DNA from: an uncultured Lachnospiraceae bacterium
GTDB lineage: Bacteria; Bacillota; Clostridia; Lachnospirales; Lachnospiraceae
Assembly (NCBI GenBank): GCA_910588295.1
Contig: CAJUQO010000004.1
Location: 1-64,000, forward strand
DNA length: 64,000 nt
Reading direction: 5' to 3'
In this document: piece after piece, positions 18,646 to 27,270 of the stretch
Layout of the letters: every line of letters begins with the position of its first letter
How positions within the stretch are numbered: position 1 is the stretch's first letter
The notes under the pieces: model-generated
The model's database searches: none
What the model was told of the DNA's origin: nothing
The model's input: the letters and a program-made list of their open reading frames with translations, nothing else
Made by a program: the position numbers and the translations under genes

Positions 18646-19146
18646 TTATCTCATCATTGCGGCGGCCCCGATCTCCTTCCCCCACGCCTCTACCAGCCGT
18701 TCCAGGCTCCAGGCCGCATTGGCCGGACTGGTGGACGGCAGCCGCACCGGCTCTAAACCGGTAAGAGGCATCTGGTATTTCCGGTACAGCTTCCAGGATG
18801 TGCCGCCGTTAGTACAGATTTTCTGTATGGAAGCCGTATCCAGTATTTTACTCAGGTCATTGGGCTTCGCGTCCCGAATGGACGCGTCGCTGGAGCCGTG
18901 GATCGTACAGCTCGCGATCACATCCCACACCGCAATATGGTGCGCCAACAAAAACTCTCGTTTCTCCTCTATGGTACCGGGCAGCTCCTTCCCCGCCACC
19001 GCCGCCAGCACCTTCCAGAAGCGGTTCTGCGGATGGTGATAGAAAAAGGCGGCCTCCCTGGATTTTACCGACGGGAAACTGCCCAATATCAGTATCCGGC
19101 TGTTTTTGTCATACACCGGAGCTATATTGTGGTAAACTGTCTCCAT
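18646..19146 (-). CDS. DNA-deoxyinosine glycosylase (uracil-DNA glycosylase superfamily)
   Basis: About 166 residues. ILGSFPSVKSREAAFFYHHPQNRFW and AVWDVIASCTIHGSSDASI match the family 6 (HDG) branch of uracil-DNA glycosylases, which remove deaminated purines. The start METVYHN (19146) matches the usual N-terminus; in-frame ATGs at 19185 and 19215 would overlap the upstream gene. The last gene of the coaD cluster; its end is 27 bases from the tail locus, so this is the phage/chromosome boundary. Confidence 0.8.
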   Translation of the reverse strand: METVYHNIAPVYDKNSRILILGSFPSVKSREAAFFYHHPQNRFWKVLAAVAGKELPGTIEEKREFLLAHHIAVWDVIASCTIHGSSDASIRDAKPNDLSKILDTASIQKICTNGGTSWKLYRKYQMPLTGLEPVRLPSTSPANAAWSLERLVEAWGKEIGAAAMMR

Positions 19147-19174
19147 CTTTTCACCGGTATCCTCCGATATGTTG

Positions 19175-19441
19175 TTACTGCCCATTTTCACGGATATCCT
19201 CCTCGTCAAATTCAATCTGCGCGTAGTATCCCCGGGGGGTCGTATGTATGGCCTTTACTCTCCCCGTCCGCGACGCCAGACGCTGGTAGGAGGGATAATT
19301 CTTACTCATAGCCACAGCCGGAACAATCGTATAATAGTAAGAGGTCGGCAGCTGGCTCTCTGTCACCGTCACCTGCTGTCCGACCTCAAGAAGTCCGGTG
19401 CGCTCCATCTTAAACTCCATCTCCCGCAAGGGGCACACCAC
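19175..19441 (-). CDS. Small conserved protein, unknown function
   Basis: 88 residues with GTG start at 19441 behind AAAGGTG; ATG 19420 or 19408 are alternatives. Basic middle and acidic end (EFDEEDIRENG), likely a small beta-rich fold; no domain recognised. It sits 3 bases after coaD, so it is co-translated with it. Confidence 0.6.
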   Translation of the reverse strand: MVCPLREMEFKMERTGLLEVGQQVTVTESQLPTSYYYTIVPAVAMSKNYPSYQRLASRTGRVKAIHTTPRGYYAQIEFDEEDIRENGQ

Positions 19442-19444
19442 CTT

Positions 19445-19936
19445 TCACTTTAATACTCCGTCACCAAATTTCTCCCTGAGCTTACGCACCACGGGCTCCG
19501 GTACATAGTGGGAAACGTCTTTCCCATAATATCCCACCTCCTTGACGATGGTGGAACTCAAAAAAGCATATTCCAGGCTCGTAGTAAAAAATATAGTATC
19601 CACCTGGGGATCTATCGTGTGATTTGTCTGGGCCATCTGCATCTCATACTCGAAATCCGACACGGCCCGCAGCCCCCTGACAATAATATTGGCGTCGTTC
19701 TCCCGCGCAAAATCCACCGTCATACCGTCAAACACCTTGACTGTAACATTTTCTATGTCACTCACACAATCCTCAATCATTCTTTTTCGCTCCTCCAGGG
19801 AAAAGAGGGGCTTTTTCTTTGTATTCCTCAATATACCGATGATCAGCTTGTCCGTCGCCCTGGCGGCCCTCCGGATTACATCCAGATGTCCCAGGGTGAT
19901 CGGGTCAAAGCTGCCCGGATAGACCGCTTTTGCCAT
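19445..19936 (-). CDS. coaD: Phosphopantetheine adenylyltransferase
   Basis: 163 residues, normal length. Transfers AMP from ATP to 4'-phosphopantetheine in coenzyme A synthesis. The nucleotidyltransferase signature is complete: YPGSFDPITLGHLDVI near the N-terminus (T/HxGH), then RGLRAVSDFEYEMQMA, and SSTIVKEV near the C-terminus. First gene of a three-gene cluster with the 88-residue protein and the glycosylase. Confidence 0.96.
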   Translation of the reverse strand: MAKAVYPGSFDPITLGHLDVIRRAARATDKLIIGILRNTKKKPLFSLEERKRMIEDCVSDIENVTVKVFDGMTVDFARENDANIIVRGLRAVSDFEYEMQMAQTNHTIDPQVDTIFFTTSLEYAFLSSTIVKEVGYYGKDVSHYVPEPVVRKLREKFGDGVLK

Positions 19937-19962
19937 ACTTTACTCCCGCGCGGATCGGCCTG

Positions 19963-21249
19963 TTACTGCAGGCTCCAGCTTCCGTCCGCATTTTTTGTCC
20001 CTTTCAGTATCCGCGAACCATCGTAGGATACCAGAATATTTGTCACATAGGATTCCCCGTCCGTGACATAGAAATTGTAATAATCCGTGCCGTTGAAGGT
20101 CGTCGTACCTTCGTAGGAATAAACATATGTTTTGCCTGATTCCTCATCCGAAGTACCGAAATAATCCCTGGCCTGCGCAAGAGCGCTGCCATTGGATATC
20201 CCGCCGCCCGTACCGCCGCCGTCTGATGGCTGGGATGTACCCTGACCGGCCGAGCTGCTGCCATCTGCGCCGCTATCCGCTGAAGAGCTGCCGCCTTCCG
20301 TCCCTGCTGCCGAACTGCCGGAAGCCGGATCGCCCGTCGCCGAAGAAGTGCTTCCCGCAGAGGCTCCTCCGTCCGTGGAAGAGCTGCCGCCTTCCGAAGA
20401 AGTACCGCCACTTTCCGGGATACCTGAAGCCTGAGAGCCGTCCGACGTCCCCGCGTCCCCTCCGTTCGGCGCGGCCGAATCTCCGGGAGTTGTCTGTCCG
20501 CCTTCAGGAGCCTGGCCTTCAGGGGCGCTCTGATCCGCCTGGCCGTCATCATTGCTCGGTCCCACCAATACCTGAACTATGGGCCTTTTCGTCATCCGGT
20601 TCAACTCAGCCACCGCATAGTGGAACGGAGATTTTTTCCCTGTGTAGGCGCTCTTTTTAACAGACGCCGCATACTGAACCACGGTCTCACCGGAGGTAGC
20701 GTCCACCAGGGCAGCGCCAATTTTGTAACCGTCGTCAACTTCCACCGACGAATTTATTGTAGCGCGATACTGCGATGTATCCACCATAGAAAATATATAT
20801 GCCTTTTTTGATTTGCGCGTCACACCCGTCGTCATCTCGGACAATTCCGGCAGATCTTTCGCTTTTCCCAGATCCGCATACAGGGCGGCCGCGTAATAGC
20901 GGAGCTGTTCCAGCTTTACCTCATAAGACAGCCCGTCCTCCGAAGTACTGATCTTCGTATTCTGAGTGCCATAAGCCGAAACCAGATAATCCACCGTTGC
21001 CCAGAATGTATTTGCACCGGTTTCCGTCCCCGGCACGAACGCCTCGTTGCCCAGGTAATCAGATACCATCCTGGCCGCCAATACATAGGCCACCGTCTCG
21101 CCATCTTCAGGCAGCGTCACATTGGTGGCGGCAGAGACATCCGTCCCCCCTGTCTGCGACGCCCCTTCTTCACTCTTTTTCTTACCACAGGCGGCCAGAC
21201 TCAGCAATGCCAGCAAAATCAAAGCCGCTGTCCCTATCGTTCTCTTCAC
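19963..21249 (-). CDS. Secreted lipoprotein with long Ser/Gly/Ala linker
   Basis: 428 residues from GTG 21249 (Shine-Dalgarno GGGGGA). Lipobox LSLAAC at residues ~16-21. A GerMN-like N-terminal domain (VSDYLGNEAFVPG, LNRMTKRPIVQVLVG) is possible but not certain. Residues ~230-350 are a low-complexity Gly/Ser/Ala/Pro linker. The C-terminal ~70 residues form a small domain (YFGTSDEESGKTYVYSYEG...YYNFYVTDGESYVTNILV). Probably an envelope protein; role unknown. Confidence 0.7.
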   Translation of the reverse strand: MKRTIGTAALILLALLSLAACGKKKSEEGASQTGGTDVSAATNVTLPEDGETVAYVLAARMVSDYLGNEAFVPGTETGANTFWATVDYLVSAYGTQNTKISTSEDGLSYEVKLEQLRYYAAALYADLGKAKDLPELSEMTTGVTRKSKKAYIFSMVDTSQYRATINSSVEVDDGYKIGAALVDATSGETVVQYAASVKKSAYTGKKSPFHYAVAELNRMTKRPIVQVLVGPSNDDGQADQSAPEGQAPEGGQTTPGDSAAPNGGDAGTSDGSQASGIPESGGTSSEGGSSSTDGGASAGSTSSATGDPASGSSAAGTEGGSSSADSGADGSSSAGQGTSQPSDGGGTGGGISNGSALAQARDYFGTSDEESGKTYVYSYEGTTTFNGTDYYNFYVTDGESYVTNILVSYDGSRILKGTKNADGSWSLQ

Positions 21250-21393
21250 ACTTTTATCCCCCGTATGGTATTTGTCTTCTTAAGTTCACTACCTTGTTCT
21301 ATTCTAGCATATTCAAAAATGAAAGCAAATACCGAATTTAAGATTCAGACATTCTTTATGAATTTTATGAAAACGACAGAAAATGCCTCCTGA

Positions 21394-22116
21394 TCACAAT
21401 ACCTTTGATAAAAACTCTTTCGTCCTGGGATTCTGCGGCGAGCCGAAGATCTGTTCCGGCGTGCCCTGCTCCATGATCTTACCCTCATCCATGAAAAGCA
21501 CCCGGGTAGCCACTTCCCTGGCAAATCCCATCTCATGGGTAACGACCACCATCGTCATACCCTCCTTCGCCAGCCCCTTCATGACGCCGAGTACCTCCCC
21601 CACCATTTCCGGATCCAGGGCGCTGGTGGGCTCGTCAAACAGCATGACTTTCGGCTTCATGGCCAGGGCCCGCACAATGGCAATCCTCTGCTTCTGCCCG
21701 CCGGAGAGCTGACCCGGATAGGCATCCGCTTTCTCTGACAGGTTGACCATACCCAGCAGCCGCAGAGCCTCCGCCTTCGCCTCCGCGGCGCTCATTCTGT
21801 GGAGCTGCACCGGAGCCAGCGTCAGATTGTCCAGGATGGACAGATGGGGAAACAGGTTAAAATGCTGAAATACCATGCCCATTTGCTGGCGCACCACATT
21901 AATATCCGTTTTTTTATCCGTAATATTCTGCCCGTCGAAAATGATCTCTCCCGACGTGGGCATCTCCAGCAGGTTCAGGCAGCGCAGGAACGTGGATTTA
22001 CCGGAACCGGAAGGCCCGATAACGACCACCTTTTCTCCCGGCGACACATGCTCGGTGATATTGTCCAGCACAAGCTGGCTGCCGAATTTTTTCACCAGAT
22101 TATTAACGCTTATCAC
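21394..22116 (-). CDS. Polar amino-acid ABC transporter, ATP-binding protein
   Basis: 240 residues. Walker A GPSGSGKST, Q-loop QQMGMVFQHFNLFPHLS, signature LSGGQKQR, Walker B MLFDEPTSALDP, H-loop VVTHEMGFA: the GlnQ/HisP-type subunit energising amino-acid uptake. GTG start 22116 overlaps the permease stop by 14 bases, so the two are coupled. Substrate cannot be told from the sequence. Confidence 0.95.
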   Translation of the reverse strand: MISVNNLVKKFGSQLVLDNITEHVSPGEKVVVIGPSGSGKSTFLRCLNLLEMPTSGEIIFDGQNITDKKTDINVVRQQMGMVFQHFNLFPHLSILDNLTLAPVQLHRMSAAEAKAEALRLLGMVNLSEKADAYPGQLSGGQKQRIAIVRALAMKPKVMLFDEPTSALDPEMVGEVLGVMKGLAKEGMTMVVVTHEMGFAREVATRVLFMDEGKIMEQGTPEQIFGSPQNPRTKEFLSKVL

Positions 22117-22822
22117 TCTCCCTCAGCCTCCTTTCCAGTTTACCCATCAGCCAGGTAAAGAACATAACGATCACAAGATAGATCACCGCCACGGCCAAAA
22201 GGGGCAGCATGGCGTCAAAGGTCGTGCTTCGGATGATATCGCCGCCCCGTGTCAGCTCGTTTAAGCCTATATAACCGCAGATCGAAGTCTCCTTCAACAG
22301 GGTAATCAGCTCGTTGACCAACGACGGCAGACAGTTTTTAAAGGCCTGGGGCAGCACAATCAGCCGCATGGTACACACATAGCTCAGGCCCAGGGAACGC
22401 CCCGCCTCCATCTGCCCGATATCCACAGACATGATGCCTGACCGGATGATCTCGGCCACATAAGCGCCGGAATTAATACCGAAAGCCGTGACTGCCACCA
22501 CAATCTTGCTGGGACAGTTGACCATAAATACAAAATACAGAAGCAGTAACTGCACCAGCACCGGCGTGCCCCGGATAATGGTCAGGTACAGGCGGCAAAA
22601 GCCGTCCGCTATGCCGAGCAGCACCATCCCCGGCCCCTGTTTTCTCCCTTCCATCTGATCGTGGGAGGTGCGGACAATGGCAATGACAGCGCCAATCACA
22701 ATGCCTACGACCACTGCCAGCACAGTGATCAAAAGTGTTGTCTTTAATCCGCTGGTAATGTATTTCCAGCGTTCCTTCTCAATGAAATCCTGGACGAATT
22801 TCCGTGGCAGATCGTTAAACAT
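22103..22822 (-). CDS. Polar amino-acid ABC transporter, permease
   Basis: 239 residues with about five membrane segments and the EAA loop (EAGRSLGLSYVCTMRLIVLPQAFKN... conserved Gly). HisM/GlnP family. A soluble N-terminus of ~25 residues precedes the first membrane helix (GLKTTLLITVLAVVVG). Between the binding protein and ATPase genes. Confidence 0.94.
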   Translation of the reverse strand: MFNDLPRKFVQDFIEKERWKYITSGLKTTLLITVLAVVVGIVIGAVIAIVRTSHDQMEGRKQGPGMVLLGIADGFCRLYLTIIRGTPVLVQLLLLYFVFMVNCPSKIVVAVTAFGINSGAYVAEIIRSGIMSVDIGQMEAGRSLGLSYVCTMRLIVLPQAFKNCLPSLVNELITLLKETSICGYIGLNELTRGGDIIRSTTFDAMLPLLAVAVIYLVIVMFFTWLMGKLERRLRESDKR

Positions 22823-22941
22823 GTCTTCCCCCTTTTCTTTTATGCTTTTCGAAAGACAGGAAATCCCTTTTCCTGTCTTTCAAAAAACAGGGCGGTATCG
22901 CACCGCCCCTGCCTGTCCATCAGTACCATCACACAATCTGT

Positions 22942-23901
22942 TTAGTTTGCAGTAATATACTTATCCAAAATGGACTGGATCGTACCGTCAGCTTTCAGTT
23001 CCGTCAGCGCACCGTTCACGGCGTTCAGCAGCGCTTCATTATCTTTGGAGATAGCCGCCGCATAATCCTCGTTGGTATACTCTGTATCCAGGATCTTCAG
23101 GCCTTCCGTGCTCTCCACAAAGGATTTAGCCGGCTCATTGTCGATGATCACAGCGTCTACTTTGCCCTGGGCCAGAGCCATGACGGCATCCGCGCCCTTG
23201 CTGTATTTCTCCACATTCTCCTCGCCGTAACCGCCGTTTTCCGGTGTGTCGGAGGCATAGGTGTCGCCGGTGGTTCCCAGCTGCACGCCAATCTTCTTGC
23301 CGTCCGCCAGATCATCCGGCGTGGCGATCTCAGAATCCTCTTTTACAATAACTACCTGTACGCCGTTGGCATAGCTGTCGGAGAAATTTACATTCTCCTG
23401 TCTGTCCGGCGTAACCGTCATACCGGCCAGCCCCATATCCGCCTTGCCGCCCTGCACGGCTGTGATGATGGAATCGAACTCCATATCCTCCACCTTGAGG
23501 GTCAGGCCCAGCTTGTCCGCGATGGCCTGGGCGATCTCCACGTCGATACCGACCACTTCCTCGCCCTCATAATATTCATAAGGCGGGAAATAAGCGTTTG
23601 TAGCCATAATCAGCACACCGTCCTCCACAGTGGTAAAGGAGCCTGCCTCTGCTGACGCCGCAGAGCCTGTCTCTGACGCCGCAGAGCCTGTCTCTGATGC
23701 CGCAGAGCCTGTCTCTGATGCCGCAGAGCCTGTCTCTGATGCCGCAGAACTTCCCGCTGCGGAACCGGCCTCCGACGCTGCGGAGTTTCCTGCCGCGGAA
23801 CTTGCCTCCGGCGCGGCGGAAGATGAACCTGAACCGCCACAGCCTGTCAAAGCCGCGGCCGCCAACACACCAGCCAATACTACTGCCGTCAATTTTTTCA
23901 T
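22942..23901 (-). CDS. Polar amino-acid ABC transporter, substrate-binding lipoprotein
   Basis: 319 residues from ATG 23901 (AGGAGGTTTTAGTT). Lipobox ALTGC, then an unusually long Ala/Ser/Glu/Gly tether of ~70 residues made partly of tandem ETGSAAS repeats. The solute-binding fold follows (ATNAYFPPYEYYEGEEVVGIDVEIAQAIAD, GLAGMTVTPDRQENVNFSDSY), SBP family 3. First gene of the transporter operon. Confidence 0.93.
   Translation of the reverse strand: MKKLTAVVLAGVLAAAALTGCGGSGSSSAAPEASSAAGNSAASEAGSAAGSSAASETGSAASETGSAASETGSAASETGSAASAEAGSFTTVEDGVLIMATNAYFPPYEYYEGEEVVGIDVEIAQAIADKLGLTLKVEDMEFDSIITAVQGGKADMGLAGMTVTPDRQENVNFSDSYANGVQVVIVKEDSEIATPDDLADGKKIGVQLGTTGDTYASDTPENGGYGEENVEKYSKGADAVMALAQGKVDAVIIDNEPAKSFVESTEGLKILDTEYTNEDYAAAISKDNEALLNAVNGALTELKADGTIQSILDKYITAN
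23657..23740. repeat. Coding tandem repeat, 4 x 21 bp
   Basis: Four near-identical units GCCGCAGAGCCTGTCTCTGA plus C/T (one codon wobble) encode ETGSAAS repeats in the lipoprotein tether. Length may vary by slippage. Confidence 0.85.
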
Positions 23902-24148
23902 AACTAAAACCTCCTGTATGCGCACTCCGCGCCGTGTATTCCCCTTGGGGAACCTTCCTTTATTTATAGCAGTTCAAGCCAGCAGAACTGCCATCTCTGT
24001 TTACACCGCGAAATTATAACCGCAAAATGTCGGATTGTAAATATGTAATACTTAATTTTTGTATTTTTTTCCGCATAATAATGAAGAAATTGAAAAGAAC
24101 CGTTCTTTTTATTCATTATTTACTAAATATGCATAGAAATATTCAACT

Positions 24149-24179
24149 GTAACAGTTCAGCTGCCGGCTGAACTGTTAC
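24149..24179. repeat. Perfect hairpin GTAACAGTTCAGC
   Basis: 13-bp perfect inverted repeat with a 5-base loop in the spacer between the transporter and csoR. One arm recurs at 62387-62400. No U run, so not a plain terminator; possibly a dispersed repeat. Confidence 0.7.
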
Positions 24180-24220
24180 CTCCAACTCACCTATGTACGG
24201 AAAAGAAAACATTGTTTGCC

Positions 24221-24249
24221 TTGACATATACCCCCCTCCGGTATATAAT
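24221..24249 (+). promoter_or_regulatory. csoR-copA promoter
   Basis: Perfect consensus: TTGACA (24221-24226), 17-bp spacer, TATAAT (24244-24249). The spacer is occupied by the first CsoR operator, as expected for copper derepression. Confidence 0.9.
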
Positions 24250-24277
24250 ATAGAAAACGCATACCCACCCAGGGTAT
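24226..24277 (+). promoter_or_regulatory. Two CsoR operators
   Basis: ATATACCCCCCTCCGGTATAT at 24226-24246 and ATACCCACCCAGGGTAT at 24261-24277 are the GC-rich pseudo-palindromes flanked by TAT/ATA bound by copper-sensing CsoR. One covers the promoter spacer, the second lies just after the transcription start. Confidence 0.85.
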
Positions 24278-24303
24278 ATAGCACAGAGAGGAACGGATAT
24301 ACT

Positions 24304-24606
24304 ATGGAAAAAGAGCAAAATTGCTGCTGCCGCACAAAGCCTCGCAGCGAAAAAGAAAGCAAGGATCTGATCCACCGTCTGAACCGCGTCGAGGGGCAGA
24401 TCCGGGGCATTCGGGGCATGGTGGAGCAGGATGCCTACTGCATCGACATTATAAACCAGGTGGCAGCGGCCAACGCCGCCTTAAACAGCTTCAATAAACT
24501 CCTGCTCTCCGAACACATCCGCACCTGCGTCACCGAGGATATACGGGACGGCCAGAACGAGAAGATGGATGAGCTGGTACGCACCATGCAAAAGCTGATG
24601 AAATAA
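24304..24606 (+). CDS. csoR: Copper-sensing repressor CsoR
   Basis: 100 residues from ATG 24304 (GAGAGGAACGGATATACT); upstream in-frame ATG 24193 would translate through the promoter. All-helical DUF156 fold: HRLNRVEGQIRGIRGMVE, then the Cu(I) ligands Cys in DAYCIDI, His and Cys in SEHIRTC. The N-terminus has an extra CCCR motif. Autoregulates and controls copA 27 bases downstream. Confidence 0.93.
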   Translation: MEKEQNCCCRTKPRSEKESKDLIHRLNRVEGQIRGIRGMVEQDAYCIDIINQVAAANAALNSFNKLLLSEHIRTCVTEDIRDGQNEKMDELVRTMQKLMK

Positions 24607-24633
24607 AACAGCTACATGAACAGGAGAGATCGC

Positions 24634-27165
24634 ATGAAACAATATCTTGTCACCGGCATGACCTGCGCCGCCTGCAGCAGCCATGTCGAAAAAGCCGTCC
24701 GCGGCGTGGCAGGCGTCACCGATGTTACGGTGAGCCTGCTGACCAATTCCATGCAGGTGGAGGGGAACGCCGCCCCCGGGGCAGTCATAACCGCCGTAGA
24801 ACACGCGGGATACGGAGCCTCCGTCAAAGGGGCCAAAACCGAAGCGGCCCCCGCCGACGCCCTGGAGGATCATGAGACGCCGAAAATGAAAAGACGCCTT
24901 ATCGCTTCCCTGATTTTTTTAGTCCCGCTCATGTATGTTTCCATGGGGCATATGATGTGGGGCTGGCCCGCTCCCGCGTTTATTGCGGACAGCCATATCA
25001 ATATGGGCATCTTTCAATTACTCTTTACCACCATCATCATGGTTATCAACCAGAAATTTTTCATAAACGGTTTTACGGGTATGATTCATCGGGCGCCGAA
25101 CATGGATACCCTGGTGGCCCTGGGCGCGGGCGCTGCCTATGCTTACAGCGCCGCGGTGGTGATGCTCCTGGCCTACCATCTGGAAAACGGCAACAGGGAT
25201 GCCGCCATGGCCTACATGCACGACCTGTACTTTGAGTCCGCCGCCATGATCCTGACCCTCATCACCGTGGGCAAGATGCTGGAAGCCCATTCCAAGGGAA
25301 AGACCACCGATGCCCTGAAAAGCCTGATGAAGCTGGCTCCCCAGACGGCCGTGCTGCTGCGAAACGGCCGGGAAACAGAAGTTCCCATAAGCGAAGTAGC
25401 CATCGGAGACGTATTCGTGGTGCGCCCCGGAGAAAATATTCCTGTGGACGGCGTAGTCGTGGAGGGAATGAGCGCCGTCAACGAGGCCGCCCTGACCGGC
25501 GAAAGCCTGCCGGTGGATAAGGAACCGGGCAGCCGCGTCTCCTCGGCCACCCTGAACCAGTCCGGCTTTCTGACCTGCCGGGCTACCCGGGTGGGCGAGG
25601 ACACCACCCTCTCCCAGATCATACGGATGGTCAGCGACGCCGCCGCCACCAAGGCCCCCATCGCCAAGATCGCCGACAAAGTATCCGGCGTATTTGTCCC
25701 CGTAGTCATCGGGCTGGCCCTGCTCACCTTCATCTTCTGGCTGATCGCCGGCCAGACCTTCGGCTTCGCCATCGCCAGAGGCATCTCCGTGCTGGTCATC
25801 AGCTGCCCCTGCGCCCTGGGCCTGGCCACGCCGGTGGCCATCATGGTAGGCAACGGCAAAGGCGCCAAAAACGGCATTCTGTTTAAAACCGCCGCCGCCC
25901 TGGAAGCCACGGGCCGTACCCAGTACGTCGTACTCGACAAGACCGGCACCATCACGGAGGGGCAGCCCCGGGTCACGGATATCTGCCCCGCCGATTCCCG
26001 GGACGAGGATGAACTCCTGCGGGCCGCCTGTGCCCTGGAGGCCCGCAGCGAGCATCCGCTGGCAAGAGCCGTCATGGATTATGCCGCGGAGCACGGGCTC
26101 ACTCCCGCACCCGCGGACAATTTCCGGATCGCCCCCGGCAACGGTCTTTCTGCCACGCTGGATGGTAAAGACTGCTACGGCGGCAACGCCGCCTACATGA
26201 AAGATAAGGCCGACATTCCCGCTAAGCTGCAGACACTGGCGGAAAATCTGTCCTCCCAGGGCAAAACACCCCTGTACTTTGCCCTGGACGGCGCTCTGCT
26301 GGGGATCATAGCCGTGGCCGACGTGGTCAAGGAAACCAGCCGCCAGGCCGTACAGGAGCTTCAGGGCATGGGCATCCAGGTAGTGATGCTGACCGGAGAC
26401 AACGAACGCACGGCCAGAGCCATCGCCGGCCAGGTAGGCGCCGACCAGGTAGTGGCAGGCGTGCTGCCGGACGGCAAGGAAAGCGTGATCCGTTCCTTAC
26501 AGGAGCTCGAAAACGGCAGCCTGAAAGCAGCCATGGTGGGGGACGGGATCAACGATGCCCCGGCCCTGACACGGGCCGATACGGGGATTGCCATCGGGGC
26601 CGGGGCCGACGTGGCCGTGGACGCCGCCGACGTGGTGCTGATGAAGAGCGATCTTCTGGACGTTCCCGCCGCTATCCGCCTGAGCCGCGCCGTGGTGCGC
26701 AACATCCACGAGAACCTATTCTGGGCGTTCATCTATAATGTGATCGGGATTCCTCTGGCCGCCGGTATCTGGTATCCGGTCTTTGGCCTTAAGCTGAATC
26801 CCATGTTCGGAGCTGCGGCCATGAGCCTGTCCAGCTTCTGTGTCGTATCCAATGCGCTTCGCCTGAACCTGTGCAGGCTCTACGACGCGCATAGAGATAA
26901 AGCAATAAAAAAGGCAGCTCTGGCTGTAAATCTGATTCCCGAGGAGGTAAAAGGAACAATGACAAAGACGATCAAAATCGAAGGTATGATGTGCGCCCAC
27001 TGTGAGGCCCATGTAAAAAAAGCCCTGGAGGCCATCGAAGGCGTAAAGGCTGAGACCAGCCACGAGGCCGGAACCGCCGTACTGACACTGGCAAAAGAGG
27101 TGCCGGAGGACACGCTGAAAAAGGCCGTCGAGGAGGCCGGATATACCTATGTAGGTATCGCGTAA
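24634..27165 (+). CDS. copA: Cu(I)-exporting P1B-type ATPase with C-terminal CopZ-like domain
   Basis: 843 residues from ATG 24634 (AGGAGAGATCGC). N-terminal heavy-metal domain (MTCAACSSHVEKA), membrane helices, actuator TGES, the transmembrane metal site CPC (SCPCALGLATP, ~390), phosphorylation site DKTGT (~434), HP motif SEHPLARA, MVGDGINDAPAL. A second metal-binding domain (GMMCAHCEAHVKKAL) is fused at the C-terminus from residue ~776, which is unusual. Exports cytosolic copper; regulated by CsoR. Confidence 0.95.
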   Translation: MKQYLVTGMTCAACSSHVEKAVRGVAGVTDVTVSLLTNSMQVEGNAAPGAVITAVEHAGYGASVKGAKTEAAPADALEDHETPKMKRRLIASLIFLVPLMYVSMGHMMWGWPAPAFIADSHINMGIFQLLFTTIIMVINQKFFINGFTGMIHRAPNMDTLVALGAGAAYAYSAAVVMLLAYHLENGNRDAAMAYMHDLYFESAAMILTLITVGKMLEAHSKGKTTDALKSLMKLAPQTAVLLRNGRETEVPISEVAIGDVFVVRPGENIPVDGVVVEGMSAVNEAALTGESLPVDKEPGSRVSSATLNQSGFLTCRATRVGEDTTLSQIIRMVSDAAATKAPIAKIADKVSGVFVPVVIGLALLTFIFWLIAGQTFGFAIARGISVLVISCPCALGLATPVAIMVGNGKGAKNGILFKTAAALEATGRTQYVVLDKTGTITEGQPRVTDICPADSRDEDELLRAACALEARSEHPLARAVMDYAAEHGLTPAPADNFRIAPGNGLSATLDGKDCYGGNAAYMKDKADIPAKLQTLAENLSSQGKTPLYFALDGALLGIIAVADVVKETSRQAVQELQGMGIQVVMLTGDNERTARAIAGQVGADQVVAGVLPDGKESVIRSLQELENGSLKAAMVGDGINDAPALTRADTGIAIGAGADVAVDAADVVLMKSDLLDVPAAIRLSRAVVRNIHENLFWAFIYNVIGIPLAAGIWYPVFGLKLNPMFGAAAMSLSSFCVVSNALRLNLCRLYDAHRDKAIKKAALAVNLIPEEVKGTMTKTIKIEGMMCAHCEAHVKKALEAIEGVKAETSHEAGTAVLTLAKEVPEDTLKKAVEEAGYTYVGIA
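26959..27165 (+). CDS. Possible internally initiated CopZ-like copper chaperone
   Basis: Within copA, GAGGAGGTAAAAGGAACA precedes an in-frame ATG at 26959. From there a 68-residue protein is encoded: a complete heavy-metal-associated domain (MTKTIKIEGMMCAHCEAHVKKAL) the size of free CopZ. The Shine-Dalgarno is stronger than that of copA itself. This suggests a stand-alone chaperone made from the same mRNA, or a former copZ gene that lost the separating stop. Confidence 0.55.
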   Translation: MTKTIKIEGMMCAHCEAHVKKALEAIEGVKAETSHEAGTAVLTLAKEVPEDTLKKAVEEAGYTYVGIA

Positions 27166-27173
27166 ATGTAAAA

Positions 27174-27214
27174 AAGCTGCCACTTTCCAGGGTATGCCCC
27201 GGGTGTGGCAGCTT
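27174..27214 (-). terminator. Terminator of the cysK-metY operon
   Basis: AAGCTGCCAC and its complement flank the loop; on the minus strand six T follow. It may also serve copA from the other side, where the T run is poor. Confidence 0.75.
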
Positions 27215-27270
27215 GTCTTATTCCTTGATCTCGTCTATATCCGTGCGATTGACGCCGGCAACATGCAGGT

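Noticed and set aside
23657..23740. Short-spaced repeats as a possible CRISPR array
   Set aside because: Contiguous 21-bp units without spacers, in frame within a lipoprotein tether.
25018..26094. Long minus-strand frames opposite copA
   Set aside because: GC-rich third positions keep antisense frames open; no start signals or recognisable domains.
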